Assembly: GCF_030209755.1 (NCBI RefSeq)
Contig: NZ_JARVRH010000004.1
Coordinates: 186,001 to 250,000, forward strand
Direction of reading: 5' to 3'
Origin: Arthrobacter sp. efr-133-TYG-118
GTDB taxonomy: Bacteria > Actinomycetota > Actinomycetes > Actinomycetales > Micrococcaceae
Length of the DNA: 64,000 bases
Part shown: positions 36,477 through 44,948 of the stretch, piece after piece
How the letters are laid out: each line of letters begins with the position of its first letter
How positions within the stretch are numbered: position 1 is the stretch's first letter
Made by a program: the position numbers and the translations under genes
The notes under the pieces: generated by a model
The model's input: only the letters and a program-made list of their open reading frames with translations
Databases searched by the model: none
Told to the model about the DNA's origin: nothing

Positions 36477-38076
36477 GCCGGCCCCCGGCCGCCTGAGCTT
36501 CGTCACGCTTGAGCAGTTCCTGAAGCAGCTGCCGCCCGAGTTGGAAATACTCCACGACGGCGGCAGCGGCGGGGAGCTGCTGCGCTGGGTTGAACCCAGC
36601 GAACTGGACGATCCCACCCCCTACCTGCCGGACGGGGAGTTCCTGCTGACCGCGGGACTCCCTTTCCTTGGCGACGGCGGCTCGCAAGAGAACGTCGACG
36701 CCTATGTGAAACGGCTAGTTGGGGCCAAGGTGGCGGCGCTGGGGTTCGGGATCAGGCCGTATTTCGACGCCGTCCCGGCCGAGCTGCTCAAGGCGTGCCG
36801 GCGGCATAGGCTCACCTTGATCGAGATCCCGGAGTCCATCCCGTTCGCCGCGATCGGGCTTGAGTTCTCCCAGCTCCTGGAATCGGATAACGCGAAGGTC
36901 TTCCGCCAGCTCGCAGACACCAACAGGCAACTCATGCGGGCAGTCCTCTCCCCTCGGCCGGAACACGAGCTGCTCGCCGCTTTGGTCCAGAAGGTGCCCG
37001 TCTGGGCACTCCTCATCGGAGCGGACGGGCGGGTACGTGCGCGCGCCCACGCTGCCGGCGGCAGCACCGGCGTCGAGCATTCATTGCTGGAGCCGATGCT
37101 GGAACGGCTCCTTTCCGGAAGCGGGCCGCGGGTTGAGGTGGACGGCTTTGAGCAGCCGGGATCGGCGATGGTTTTCGGCCACCCATTGCGGAGCACCAAG
37201 GACGCCAACCTGGGCGCCCTGATCCTGGGCTCGGACGCCGCGCTGACTCCTGCCCAGAACAGCGTGGTGCAGTCAGTGGTGGGGCTGCTCGAGTTGCTCG
37301 TCCGCCAACGGACGAGCGGCTCGCTCGCGCCAAGCCAATTGGCGACGGCGTTGTTGCTGCACCCTGAAAGCCTTGCCACCGGCGGGACCCGGCACGTCAA
37401 CGGACTCAAGGATCTCCTCGCCCAGAGCTTGTCCTCCACGCGATCCGCGCCCCTGCGCGTGGTCCAGGGCATCAAGGTGGACTCGCCTGAGTGGCCCGCG
37501 GGCGACAGCCCGGTACGGGAGCTGTTGCAGTGGCGGCGCCTTTTCGACACCAAACTGGTGGAAATCACCGATTACGGATTCGCTGCGATCACTCGTTTGA
37601 AGGTGGACGACGCGCTCCTGGCCGACGTCGAAAAGCTCGGTTGGCGGCTCGTCATCGGAGACCCGACCGAACTGACCGGCCTTGCCGCAGCACATCAGCG
37701 CGTGACGTCGCTCCGTTCACGGGTCCAGTCCAGCGGACGGAGCGCCCGCGTCGACGAGGTGACGTGGTCTGTCACCGGGCTCCTGGGACGCGAGGCCGGA
37801 TCCATGCTGGCCGCGAGGCTCCTTGAACCGGTGCTCTCCTTGGAAGCTGATCGGCGCGATCCGCTCTTGGCCGTGCTCCGGGGCTGGCTGAGCGAAAACG
37901 GCAGCTGGGACGCCTCCGCCAAACTGCTGGGGCTGCACCGCAACAGCGTGCGCCGCCAGATCGGACTGCTCGCCGAACTCCTCGACACCGACCTGAACCA
38001 GGCCCAAGTACGGGCGGAGCTTTGGATCGCGCTTCAGTACACGGACGGTCTGGTGGGCGGAGGGGACGGATATTGA
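36466..38076 (+). CDS. PucR family transcriptional regulator
   Basis: 536 residues from the ATG at 36466, which has AGGAGG 9 nt upstream inside the end of alr. The N-terminal PucR domain (LPDGEFLLTAGLPFLGDGG in parts, then LTLIEIPESIPFAAIG) is followed by a GGDEF-like linker region and the C-terminal HTH_30 helix-turn-helix GSWDASAKLLGLHRNSVRRQIG. Such proteins control amine, purine or amino acid catabolism in actinobacteria. Translationally coupled to alr; probably controls the lysine genes on both sides. Confidence 0.92.
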   Translation: MSPEPAPGRLSFVTLEQFLKQLPPELEILHDGGSGGELLRWVEPSELDDPTPYLPDGEFLLTAGLPFLGDGGSQENVDAYVKRLVGAKVAALGFGIRPYFDAVPAELLKACRRHRLTLIEIPESIPFAAIGLEFSQLLESDNAKVFRQLADTNRQLMRAVLSPRPEHELLAALVQKVPVWALLIGADGRVRARAHAAGGSTGVEHSLLEPMLERLLSGSGPRVEVDGFEQPGSAMVFGHPLRSTKDANLGALILGSDAALTPAQNSVVQSVVGLLELLVRQRTSGSLAPSQLATALLLHPESLATGGTRHVNGLKDLLAQSLSSTRSAPLRVVQGIKVDSPEWPAGDSPVRELLQWRRLFDTKLVEITDYGFAAITRLKVDDALLADVEKLGWRLVIGDPTELTGLAAAHQRVTSLRSRVQSSGRSARVDEVTWSVTGLLGREAGSMLAARLLEPVLSLEADRRDPLLAVLRGWLSENGSWDASAKLLGLHRNSVRRQIGLLAELLDTDLNQAQVRAELWIALQYTDGLVGGGDGY

Positions 38077-38142
38077 AGCAACAGATCGCATCCTAGGCTC
38101 CGCAATAGCTGTTGAGAACCTTCCGTCGCTGCGGTTTCCTTA

Positions 38143-38283
38143 TCAGGGTCTCTGCGAGCGCCAGCGAAAACTGCTATGCCAAAAGCCCAATAGGACCGCC
38201 AGGACTAACAGACCGAGAAATACCCAGACGGGCTGGCCCGTTACCGTGGCAAGAAAAGGCCCGCCGTCGCAATGTCTTTCGTT
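38143..38283 (-). other. Short membrane-segment coding remnant in the 272-nt gap after pucR
   Basis: The gap 38077-38348 holds no full gene. On the minus strand an open stretch bounded by stops encodes GQPVWVFLGLLVLAVLLGFW followed by a basic tail HSSFRWRSQRP, like the C-terminus of a single-pass protein, but no start codon with a ribosome site is visible. It may be the broken end of a lost gene or chance. Confidence 0.25.
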
Positions 38284-38348
38284 TCAGATCTGTTGAAGTA
38301 GATCGAGCACCACCCGAAACCGCACGCCGTCTGAGGATCCGCAGACCC

Positions 38349-39161
38349 TCAACCTTGTGGAGCTGAGTCTTCCCACTCGCGGTACAGCTGCGGGCGGCGT
38401 TCCTTCAGATACGGCACCTGTTCACGGGCTGCCTTGACGCTTTCCGTGGAGATCTCAGCGAACAGCAATGCCGCACCATCCCCGGCGGCAGCGAGCAAAG
38501 AACCGTCCGGACCGGCCACCACGCTTCCGCCAAGGAAGTCACAGCCGTCCTCGTGGCCGCTGTGGTTTGCGTAGGCCACGTTGAGCTGGCTCTCCAGGGC
38601 CCGGGCCCGGATCAGGACCTGCGGCACGGCGTCGAAACCCGCGGACAGCGCGGTGGGAACCAGCAAGAGCTCAGCGCCCCGCGTGGCCGCGGCGCGGACA
38701 CTTTCGGGAAACTCGACGTCGTAGCAAATCAGCAGCGACGTCTTGACCCCGTCAAAGTCCACGACGCGGGGAGCTACTTGGGCGGCGGAGAACGCCTTTC
38801 GCTCCTCCTCGCCGAAGAGGTGCACTTTGTCGTAGTCCAGGCGCACGGTTCCATGCGCATCCAGAAGAGTGGCGGAGATATGCCAGCCGCCATCGGCGGC
38901 CGGCGCGGGAAGGCTGTAGACCAGTCCGATTCCGCGCGTGCGGGCGATGTCCGCAAGGCGGCCCCGAATGTCTGGAAGAACCGCAGGATCCAGCTCCGCG
39001 TGGAGCCTCAGCGGCGCGTAGCCCACCGGGAAGAGCTCGGGGGTCAGCAGCAAGCCGGACCCGGCCGCGGCAGCGCGCTGTGCCGCCGCATCGACCGTCT
39101 TCAGATTGGCGTCGATGTCCAGGACAACAGCGTTGGCCTGCAGAACGGACAGCAGCATCAT
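38349..39161 (-). CDS. davA: Nitrilase-superfamily amidase, DavA-like
   Basis: About 270 residues; I start at the ATG at 39161 after GAGGTGG, although the frame opens 165 nt earlier. The Glu-Lys-Cys triad is visible: LLTPELFPVGY, YDKVHLFGEEE and LLICYDVEFPE. From memory it matches Pseudomonas 5-aminovaleramidase DavA, sharing KxHLFGExxR, LICYDxEFPE, and VPTA and YANxxGxED segments. DavA hydrolyses 5-aminovaleramide to 5-aminovalerate, the step after DavB. It faces the pucR gene, and is divergent from the ROK regulator. Other aliphatic amides remain possible substrates. Confidence 0.83.
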   Translation of the reverse strand: MMLLSVLQANAVVLDIDANLKTVDAAAQRAAAAGSGLLLTPELFPVGYAPLRLHAELDPAVLPDIRGRLADIARTRGIGLVYSLPAPAADGGWHISATLLDAHGTVRLDYDKVHLFGEEERKAFSAAQVAPRVVDFDGVKTSLLICYDVEFPESVRAAATRGAELLLVPTALSAGFDAVPQVLIRARALESQLNVAYANHSGHEDGCDFLGGSVVAGPDGSLLAAAGDGAALLFAEISTESVKAAREQVPYLKERRPQLYREWEDSAPQG

Positions 39162-39349
39162 TACCACCTCAATAGCACCTTGCATTTCGCGTCGGGCGTC
39201 CATGGGAGACACGCCCGGGGTTACTCGTGATTCCAGCCTAGCCAGCCACAGGCCTGTCCCACAGGACAAAAGGACCTGCGGGCAGGCCGCCGGGGATGCA
39301 TCGTACAAATCCGCGGCATAGTTCATGATGCCGACGCAAGTTCACTCCA

Positions 39350-39372
39350 TTGCGTTAACTTCTTGACTGCAA
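39350..39372 (+). promoter_or_regulatory. Putative ROK operator upstream of its own gene
   Basis: A 23-bp site beginning TTGCGTTAAC and ending CTTGACTGCAA shares 19 of 23 bases with the site at 40620-40642 and contains a -35-like TTGACT. It is 27 nt before the regulator start. The shared position before both transcripts suggests the ROK protein binds both. Confidence 0.6.
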
Positions 39373-39398
39373 CTGTGATTTGAGGCACGCTTCATGTC

Positions 39399-40589
39399 AT
39401 GCCCGCAACATCCAGCTCGACGAAGAGCCACCGTAAGAACCCCGGCTCGCAATCAGCGCTGCGCCACCTGAACCAGCAGCGGCTCATCGAATGCCTGCTG
39501 AGCGGCCCATCCACCCAGGCCGAACTCGCCAGGCAGACCGGTCTTTCCACGGCAACGGTGTCAAACATCGTCAAGATCATGCAGGACGCGGGGCTCGTCT
39601 CCACCGAACCGATCACAAGCTCCGGACGCCGGGCACTGAACGTCAGGCTCAACAGCAATGGCGCGGTCGCCGTCGGTATCGATTTTGGCCGGCGCCACCT
39701 GCGGGTAGTCTTGGCCTCACTGGGCTATCACATCATCGTCGAGGAAACCGTCACACTGCCCCTTGGCCACCACGCCGAACAGGGCATCAGCGCCGCAGTC
39801 GCCCTCCTCGACAAGCTCCTGCTCGAAAGCGGGGTTGACCGAAGCGCGGTAGTCGGCGCGGGTGCCGGCATAGCCGGCCCCATCGACCGCCGTTCCGGCA
39901 CCGTGGCCCAGGGTGCCATCTTGCCCGAATGGGTGGGCATCCAGATTCTCGAACGACTGGAGGAAGCCCTCGATCTTCCCGTGTACGTTGACAACGACGC
40001 CAATCTGGGCGCCCTCTCCGAGGTCACATGGGGGCCCCACAGCGGGATCAGCAACCTCATGTTCCTCAAGATCGGTTCCGGCATCGGAGCGGGCCTGATC
40101 ATCAATGGTGCGCCTTACTACGGGGCGGTGGGAATCACGGGAGAAATCGGCCATGCAACCATCCACGAATACGGCGCAATCTGCCGCTGCGGCAACCGGG
40201 GCTGCCTGGAAACCATGGCTTCCACCACCACAATGATCGAGCTGCTCGGGAAGGGTTCGGGGCTTCACCTCGAGCCCGAGGACATTGTCCGCAACGCCCT
40301 GGCGAGGGATCCGGCGACCCTTCGCGTGGTGGACGACGCGGGGCTCGCGGTGGGGCGGGCGTTGGGCAATGTGGCGAATCTCATAAACCCGGAAGTCATC
40401 GTGGTGGGCGGCCCCCTGGCCGGCCTCGGCGACATCCTCCTGGACCCGATCCGGCGCGGTCTGGTCCGCCACGCAGTGCCCGTAATCGGCGAGACAACGC
40501 ACTTGGCGATGTCTTCGCTCGGCGCCCGGGCGGAGGCCCTCGGGGCGGCCGCTTTGGTGTTCCAGCACGCCGGAATCAAGCAGGGCTAA
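39399..40589 (+). CDS. ROK family transcriptional repressor
   Basis: 396 residues. The N-terminal winged helix reads LLSGPSTQAELARQTGLSTATVSNIV (shown here as STQAELARQTGLSTATVS), then a ROK sugar-kinase-like domain with VGIDFGRRHLRV and the zinc motif GHATIHEYGAICRCGNRGCLE, with His and three Cys. NagC/XylR-type ROK proteins sense a free sugar and release DNA. It is 138 nt upstream of and co-oriented with a sugar ABC importer, which it should control. The sugar is not identified. Confidence 0.92.
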   Translation: MPATSSSTKSHRKNPGSQSALRHLNQQRLIECLLSGPSTQAELARQTGLSTATVSNIVKIMQDAGLVSTEPITSSGRRALNVRLNSNGAVAVGIDFGRRHLRVVLASLGYHIIVEETVTLPLGHHAEQGISAAVALLDKLLLESGVDRSAVVGAGAGIAGPIDRRSGTVAQGAILPEWVGIQILERLEEALDLPVYVDNDANLGALSEVTWGPHSGISNLMFLKIGSGIGAGLIINGAPYYGAVGITGEIGHATIHEYGAICRCGNRGCLETMASTTTMIELLGKGSGLHLEPEDIVRNALARDPATLRVVDDAGLAVGRALGNVANLINPEVIVVGGPLAGLGDILLDPIRRGLVRHAVPVIGETTHLAMSSLGARAEALGAAALVFQHAGIKQG

Positions 40590-40619
40590 ACATTTCGTTA
40601 CCACGCTGTTATCGCCGTC

Positions 40620-40642
40620 TTGCGTTAAAGTCTTGACGACAA
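40620..40642 (+). promoter_or_regulatory. Putative ROK operator upstream of the sugar importer
   Basis: Starts TTGCGTTAAAG and ends TCTTGACGACAA; near-identical to the site at 39350. TTGACG in it can serve as -35 with TTTACT 18 nt downstream as a weak -10. Located 86 nt before the importer ATPase. Confidence 0.6.
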
Positions 40643-40727
40643 GCGGTGTGATCCAGTTTACTTTCTCATCAGATAGGCTCGCCATCCCCGAGCCGACAAC
40701 GACGTCAAACATTGGAGGCGCAAGGGT

Positions 40728-42284
40728 ATGTCGACCCCCATTACGCACCAGGATCCGGTTCTCCTCGAGATGCGGTCCATCACCAAGGAATTCCCCGGCG
40801 TGAAGGCGCTCTCGGACGTTAGCCTCCGGGTCAAGGTGGGCGAAATCCACGCGATCTGCGGCGAAAACGGAGCAGGAAAGTCCACGTTGATGAAGGTGCT
40901 TTCCGGGGTTTACCCCTACGGCAGCTACGACGGAGACATCGTGTACCAGGCGGAAGTCCAGCAGTTCAAGGACATCCGGGCCAGCGAACATGCGGGAATC
41001 GTGATCATCCACCAGGAACTGGCGCTGATCCCCGAGCTGTCCATCATGGAAAACATCTTCCTCGGCAACGAACCCGTCCGTCGTGGCATCATCGACTGGG
41101 CCGAGGCACGCAAGCGGTCGATCGAACTGCTCGCACGGGTTGGTTTGCGCGAGGACCCGGATACCCCCATCAAGGAAATCGGCGTCGGCAAGCAGCAGCT
41201 GGTGGAAATCGCCAAGGCCCTGAACAAGTCCGTCAAGCTGCTCATTCTCGACGAGCCCACAGCCGCCCTCAACGAATCGGACTCCCAGCACTTGCTGGAT
41301 CTGATCCTTGGCCTCAAGGGCCGGGGCATCACGTCCATCATCATTTCCCACAAGCTCAATGAGATCGAGCAGATCGCAGACGAGATCACCATCATCCGCG
41401 ATGGCAAGTCCATCGAGACGCTCAACGTCGTGGAAGACGGCGTCGACGAGGACCGGATCATCAAGGGCATGGTCGGGCGGACGCTCGAGTCCCGCTTCCC
41501 CGACCACACGCCGAAGATCGGCGAGGTGTTCTTCGAGGTCAAGGATTGGACCGTCGGTCATCCCCAGATCCAGGACCGCCTGGTGTGCAAGAACTCCAGC
41601 TTCCATGTGCGCCGCGGTGAAATCGTCGGATTTGCGGGCCTGATGGGCGCCGGCCGTACCGAGCTTGCGCGCTCCGTCTTCGGCCACTCCTACGGCCGGT
41701 TCATCTCGGGGCAGGTGTACAAGGACGGCAAGCCGATCACGATGCGCAGCGTCCGCCAGGCGATCGACGCCGGTCTCGGCTACGTCACGGAAGACCGCAA
41801 GAGCCTGGGACTGAACCTCCTGGACGACATCAAGACCACTACGGTGTCTGCCAACTTGAAGAAGATCAGCCGGGGAATCGTTGTGGACACCAACAAGGAG
41901 TTCATGGTGGCCGAGCAATACCGGAAGTCGCTGCGCACCAAGACGCCGTCGGTCGAGGAAGGCGTATCGAAGCTCTCCGGCGGAAACCAGCAAAAGGTTG
42001 TTCTCGCCAAATGGATGTTCACCGATCCGGATCTTCTCATCCTGGATGAACCCACCCGCGGAATCGACGTCGGTGCCAAGTACGAGATCTACGGAATCAT
42101 CCAGGAGCTCGCCAACCAAGGGAAAGGCGTGATTGTGATTTCCTCCGAGCTTCCCGAGCTGCTGGGCCTTTCCGACCGTATCTACACCATCTTCGAGGGC
42201 TCCATCACTGGCGTACTCAACAAGGACGAAGCCAGCCAGGAAAGCCTCATGAAGCTCATGACATCCAGCCGCAAAGCTGCCTGA
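40728..42284 (+). CDS. mmsA: Monosaccharide ABC importer ATPase (MmsA/GguA type)
   Basis: 518 residues with two fused ABC domains: Walker [10 protein letters not shown] and Walker [14 protein letters not shown] in the first, [16 protein letters not shown] and [15 protein letters not shown] in the second. It closely follows the multiple-monosaccharide importer group (xylose, arabinose, galactose, glucose). A GGAGG site lies 9 nt upstream of the ATG. It is the first gene of the three-gene importer operon and works with the permease MmsB and the binding protein ChvE-like lipoprotein. Confidence 0.94.
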   Translation: MSTPITHQDPVLLEMRSITKEFPGVKALSDVSLRVKVGEIHAICGENGAGKSTLMKVLSGVYPYGSYDGDIVYQAEVQQFKDIRASEHAGIVIIHQELALIPELSIMENIFLGNEPVRRGIIDWAEARKRSIELLARVGLREDPDTPIKEIGVGKQQLVEIAKALNKSVKLLILDEPTAALNESDSQHLLDLILGLKGRGITSIIISHKLNEIEQIADEITIIRDGKSIETLNVVEDGVDEDRIIKGMVGRTLESRFPDHTPKIGEVFFEVKDWTVGHPQIQDRLVCKNSSFHVRRGEIVGFAGLMGAGRTELARSVFGHSYGRFISGQVYKDGKPITMRSVRQAIDAGLGYVTEDRKSLGLNLLDDIKTTTVSANLKKISRGIVVDTNKEFMVAEQYRKSLRTKTPSVEEGVSKLSGGNQQKVVLAKWMFTDPDLLILDEPTRGIDVGAKYEIYGIIQELANQGKGVIVISSELPELLGLSDRIYTIFEGSITGVLNKDEASQESLMKLMTSSRKAA

Positions 42285-42328
42285 CCCCGGTCATCTCCAG
42301 AACCACACGGACACAAGGACCCAAAACA

Positions 42329-43597
42329 ATGAACGCGCTCAAGAAGCTATTCGGTGGCAACACCCGCCAATTCGGCATGATCTTCGCCCTGGTTGCACTC
42401 GTCATCTTCTTCCAGATCTTCACCTCGGGCCGCACTCTCACCCCAGGCAACGTCATCAACCTCTTCAACGGCAACTCGTACATCCTGATCCTGGCCATTG
42501 GCATGGTCCTGGTCATCATCGCCGGCCACATCGACCTTTCCGTAGGTTCGGTAGCGGCCTTCGTCGGTATCTCGGTGGCCTTGGCCATCAGGGACTGGCA
42601 CCTGCCCTGGTACGTAGCAGTCCTGTTCGGGCTCCTGCTCGGCGCCCTGATCGGAGCCTGGCAAGGATTCTGGACGGCATACGTCGGCATCCCGGCATTC
42701 ATCGTGACCCTTGCGGGCATGCTGCTGTTCCGCGGTTTCAACCAGTTCGTCGGCAAGTCCAACACCGTTCCGGTCCCGGAAGACTTCCAGTACCTGGGCT
42801 CCGGGTACCTGCCCGAGATAGGGCCGAAAACGGGGTATAACAACCTGACAATCCTGCTGGGCCTTATCGCCGTCGCATTCGTGATTTTCAGTGCGATTCG
42901 TTCCCGCCGCACCGCCCAGGCCTTGGGCGCCGAAGTACAAGAAGGCTGGGTGATGGTCACCAAGCTCGTGCTTGTCAATGCAGCCATCCTCTACGCCACC
43001 TACCTGTTCGCGACTGGCCGCCCCGGCACCTCGTTCCCCATCCCGGGCCTCATCCTGGCCGTGCTGGTCCTGATCTACGGTTTCATTTCCGCCAAGACGG
43101 TCATCGGCCGCCACATCTACGCAGTCGGTGGCAACCGCCACGCGGCTGAGCTCTCAGGAGTTCAGTCCAAGAAGGTCAATTTCATGGTCATGATGAACAT
43201 GTCCATCCTTGCCGGCCTCGCCGGCATGATCTTCGTGGGCCGCTCCACCGCTTCGGGTCCGTTCGACGGCGTCGGCTGGGAACTGGACGCGATCGCTGCA
43301 GTCTTCATCGGTGGCGCTGCGGTCACCGGCGGTGTGGGCACTGTGATCGGCTCGATCGTTGGTGGCCTGGTCATGGCCGTCCTCAACAACGGCCTCCAGC
43401 TGCTCGGCGTCGGCGCAGACCTCACCCAGATCATCAAGGGCCTCGTGCTGCTGGCAGCTGTTGCGTTCGACGTCTACAACAAGACGCAGGGCAAGAAATC
43501 GATCATCGGAATGATGATGAAGAACTTCGGCCGGAGCAGCGAAATCGCTCCAGACGAGACAACCTCAACCAAGGAAGTCATCTCCAAGGAAGCCTGA
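42329..43597 (+). CDS. mmsB: Monosaccharide ABC importer permease (MmsB/GguB type)
   Basis: 422 residues with about ten to eleven membrane helices. The conserved cytoplasmic loop GRHIYAVGGNRHAAELSGV and NLFNGNSYILILAIGMVLVII (in parts) mark the MmsB group, which has an inserted helix pair relative to RbsC. It forms the channel as a homodimer. Starts 44 nt after mmsA. Confidence 0.94.
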   Translation: MNALKKLFGGNTRQFGMIFALVALVIFFQIFTSGRTLTPGNVINLFNGNSYILILAIGMVLVIIAGHIDLSVGSVAAFVGISVALAIRDWHLPWYVAVLFGLLLGALIGAWQGFWTAYVGIPAFIVTLAGMLLFRGFNQFVGKSNTVPVPEDFQYLGSGYLPEIGPKTGYNNLTILLGLIAVAFVIFSAIRSRRTAQALGAEVQEGWVMVTKLVLVNAAILYATYLFATGRPGTSFPIPGLILAVLVLIYGFISAKTVIGRHIYAVGGNRHAAELSGVQSKKVNFMVMMNMSILAGLAGMIFVGRSTASGPFDGVGWELDAIAAVFIGGAAVTGGVGTVIGSIVGGLVMAVLNNGLQLLGVGADLTQIIKGLVLLAAVAFDVYNKTQGKKSIIGMMMKNFGRSSEIAPDETTSTKEVISKEA

Positions 43598-43648
43598 TCG
43601 GCTTCAAGACGACTTGTTCCATCCACAACAAAGAAAGCGAACCAAGAT

Positions 43649-44749
43649 ATGCGAATGTTTGGTAAAGCAGGAAAGGCAGCAGCTGTAGCTGCGATCGCGG
43701 CACTGGCGCTGACGGCCTGCGGCCGTACGGACAGCGGCAGCTCCGGTGGCTCGTCAAGCGGCAGCGAGGCATTCCCCAAGGGTTCCTCGATCGGCGTCGC
43801 GCTCCCCCAGAAGACCAGTGAGAACTGGGTCCTGGCAGAGAAGCTCTTCAACGACGGGCTCACGAGCGCAGGTTTCAAGCCGGATGTGCAGTTCGCCAAT
43901 GGCGGCGTTTCCGAGCAGCAGAACCAGATCAGCGCGATGATCACCAAGGGTGACAAGCTCATCATCGTCGGTGCCATTGACGGCGCTCAGCTGGGCACGC
44001 AGCTCAAGCAGGCCAAGGACGCCGGCGCTACGGTCATTGCATACGACCGCCTGCTCCTGAACACCTCCAACGTGGACTACTACGTGGCCTACGACAACTT
44101 CAAGGTCGGCGTGCTGCAGGGCCAGGCCCTGCTGGACGGACTCAAGGCCAAGAAGCCGAGCGGCCCGTACAACATTGAGCTGTTTGCCGGTTCGCCCGAT
44201 GACGCCAACGCGAAGGTCTTCTTCGACGGCGCAATGAGCATCCTGCAGCCGAAGATCGATGACGGAACCCTCAAGGTGGTTTCCGGCCAGAAGTCCTTCG
44301 AGCAGGCCGTCACCCAGGGTTGGAAGGCAGAGAACGCCCAGAAGCGCATGGATACCCTGCTCGCAGGCACCTACACCAGCGCTTCGCTGGACGGCGTGCT
44401 GTCCCCGAACGACACCCTGGCCCGCGCCATCCTGACCTCGGTCAAGGCGGCCGGCAAGCCGCTCCCGGTCGTGACCGGCCAGGACTCCGAAGTTGAGTCG
44501 GTCAAGTCCATCCTTGCCGGTGAGCAGTACTCCACCATCAACAAGGACACCCGCAAGCTCGTTGAGCACGCCATCACCATGGTCCAGGACGTCCAGTCCG
44601 GCAAGACCCCGGAAATCAACGACACCAAGTCCTACAACAACGGCGTCAAGACCGTGCCGGCATACCTGCTGCCTCCGGTCATCGTGACCCTCGCCAACGT
44701 GAAGACGGCCTACGTGGACGATCCGATCCTCGGACCGATCACCAAGTAG
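43649..44749 (+). CDS. chvE: Sugar-binding lipoprotein (ChvE-like)
   Basis: 366 residues. The N-terminal signal ends in the lipobox LALTAC, then a Ser/Gly linker, so it is a membrane-anchored receptor. The periplasmic-binding fold shows SIGVALPQKTSENWVLAE (in parts), IAYDRLLLNT and SPNDTLARAI, typical of ChvE/xylose-binding proteins; VIAYDRLL with Asp and Arg lines the sugar site in this group. Last gene of the importer operon, followed by a terminator. Confidence 0.94.
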   Translation: MRMFGKAGKAAAVAAIAALALTACGRTDSGSSGGSSSGSEAFPKGSSIGVALPQKTSENWVLAEKLFNDGLTSAGFKPDVQFANGGVSEQQNQISAMITKGDKLIIVGAIDGAQLGTQLKQAKDAGATVIAYDRLLLNTSNVDYYVAYDNFKVGVLQGQALLDGLKAKKPSGPYNIELFAGSPDDANAKVFFDGAMSILQPKIDDGTLKVVSGQKSFEQAVTQGWKAENAQKRMDTLLAGTYTSASLDGVLSPNDTLARAILTSVKAAGKPLPVVTGQDSEVESVKSILAGEQYSTINKDTRKLVEHAITMVQDVQSGKTPEINDTKSYNNGVKTVPAYLLPPVIVTLANVKTAYVDDPILGPITK

Positions 44750-44770
44750 CAGTTCTCATCCAGGCACCAA

Positions 44771-44810
44771 CGACGGCGGCCATCCCCACTCAAGGGGGTG
44801 GCCGCCGTCG
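44771..44810 (+). terminator. Terminator after chvE
   Basis: CGACGGCGGCCA-T-CCCC pairs with GGGG-TGGCCGCCGTCG across a short loop. It lies 21 nt after the chvE stop. The remaining gap to 44949 holds the promoter of the next operon. Confidence 0.82.
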
Positions 44811-44948
44811 CTGTGTCCGGTTCCATCCGCCGTCGCGCAACTCTTCACAGGCCCCGCATAGCTTCAGCAGCACAGTCGCACAGCCGCGGTGAGCACTGTT
44901 AGGTGAGCAGGCGCGCCGCTGGGGCGGGCCAGGTCCCGAAGGAGAATC

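Noticed and set aside
38170..38250. LATVTG segment as a sortase signal
   Set aside because: The spacing does not match LAXTG and there is no start codon for a secreted protein in this frame.
38112..38366. 84-residue plus-strand frame after pucR
   Set aside because: No ribosome site, Arg/Pro-rich composition, and it runs into the convergent amidase gene.
40656..40664. A confident -10 box for the sugar importer
   Set aside because: Candidates TTTACT and TACTTT are poorly spaced from the TTGACG; I kept only the operator-like site.
39717..42119. 800-residue minus-strand open frame across the ROK and importer genes
   Set aside because: It is antisense to two clear genes with strong motifs and has the His/Asp/Gly-rich make-up of a GC-bias shadow frame.
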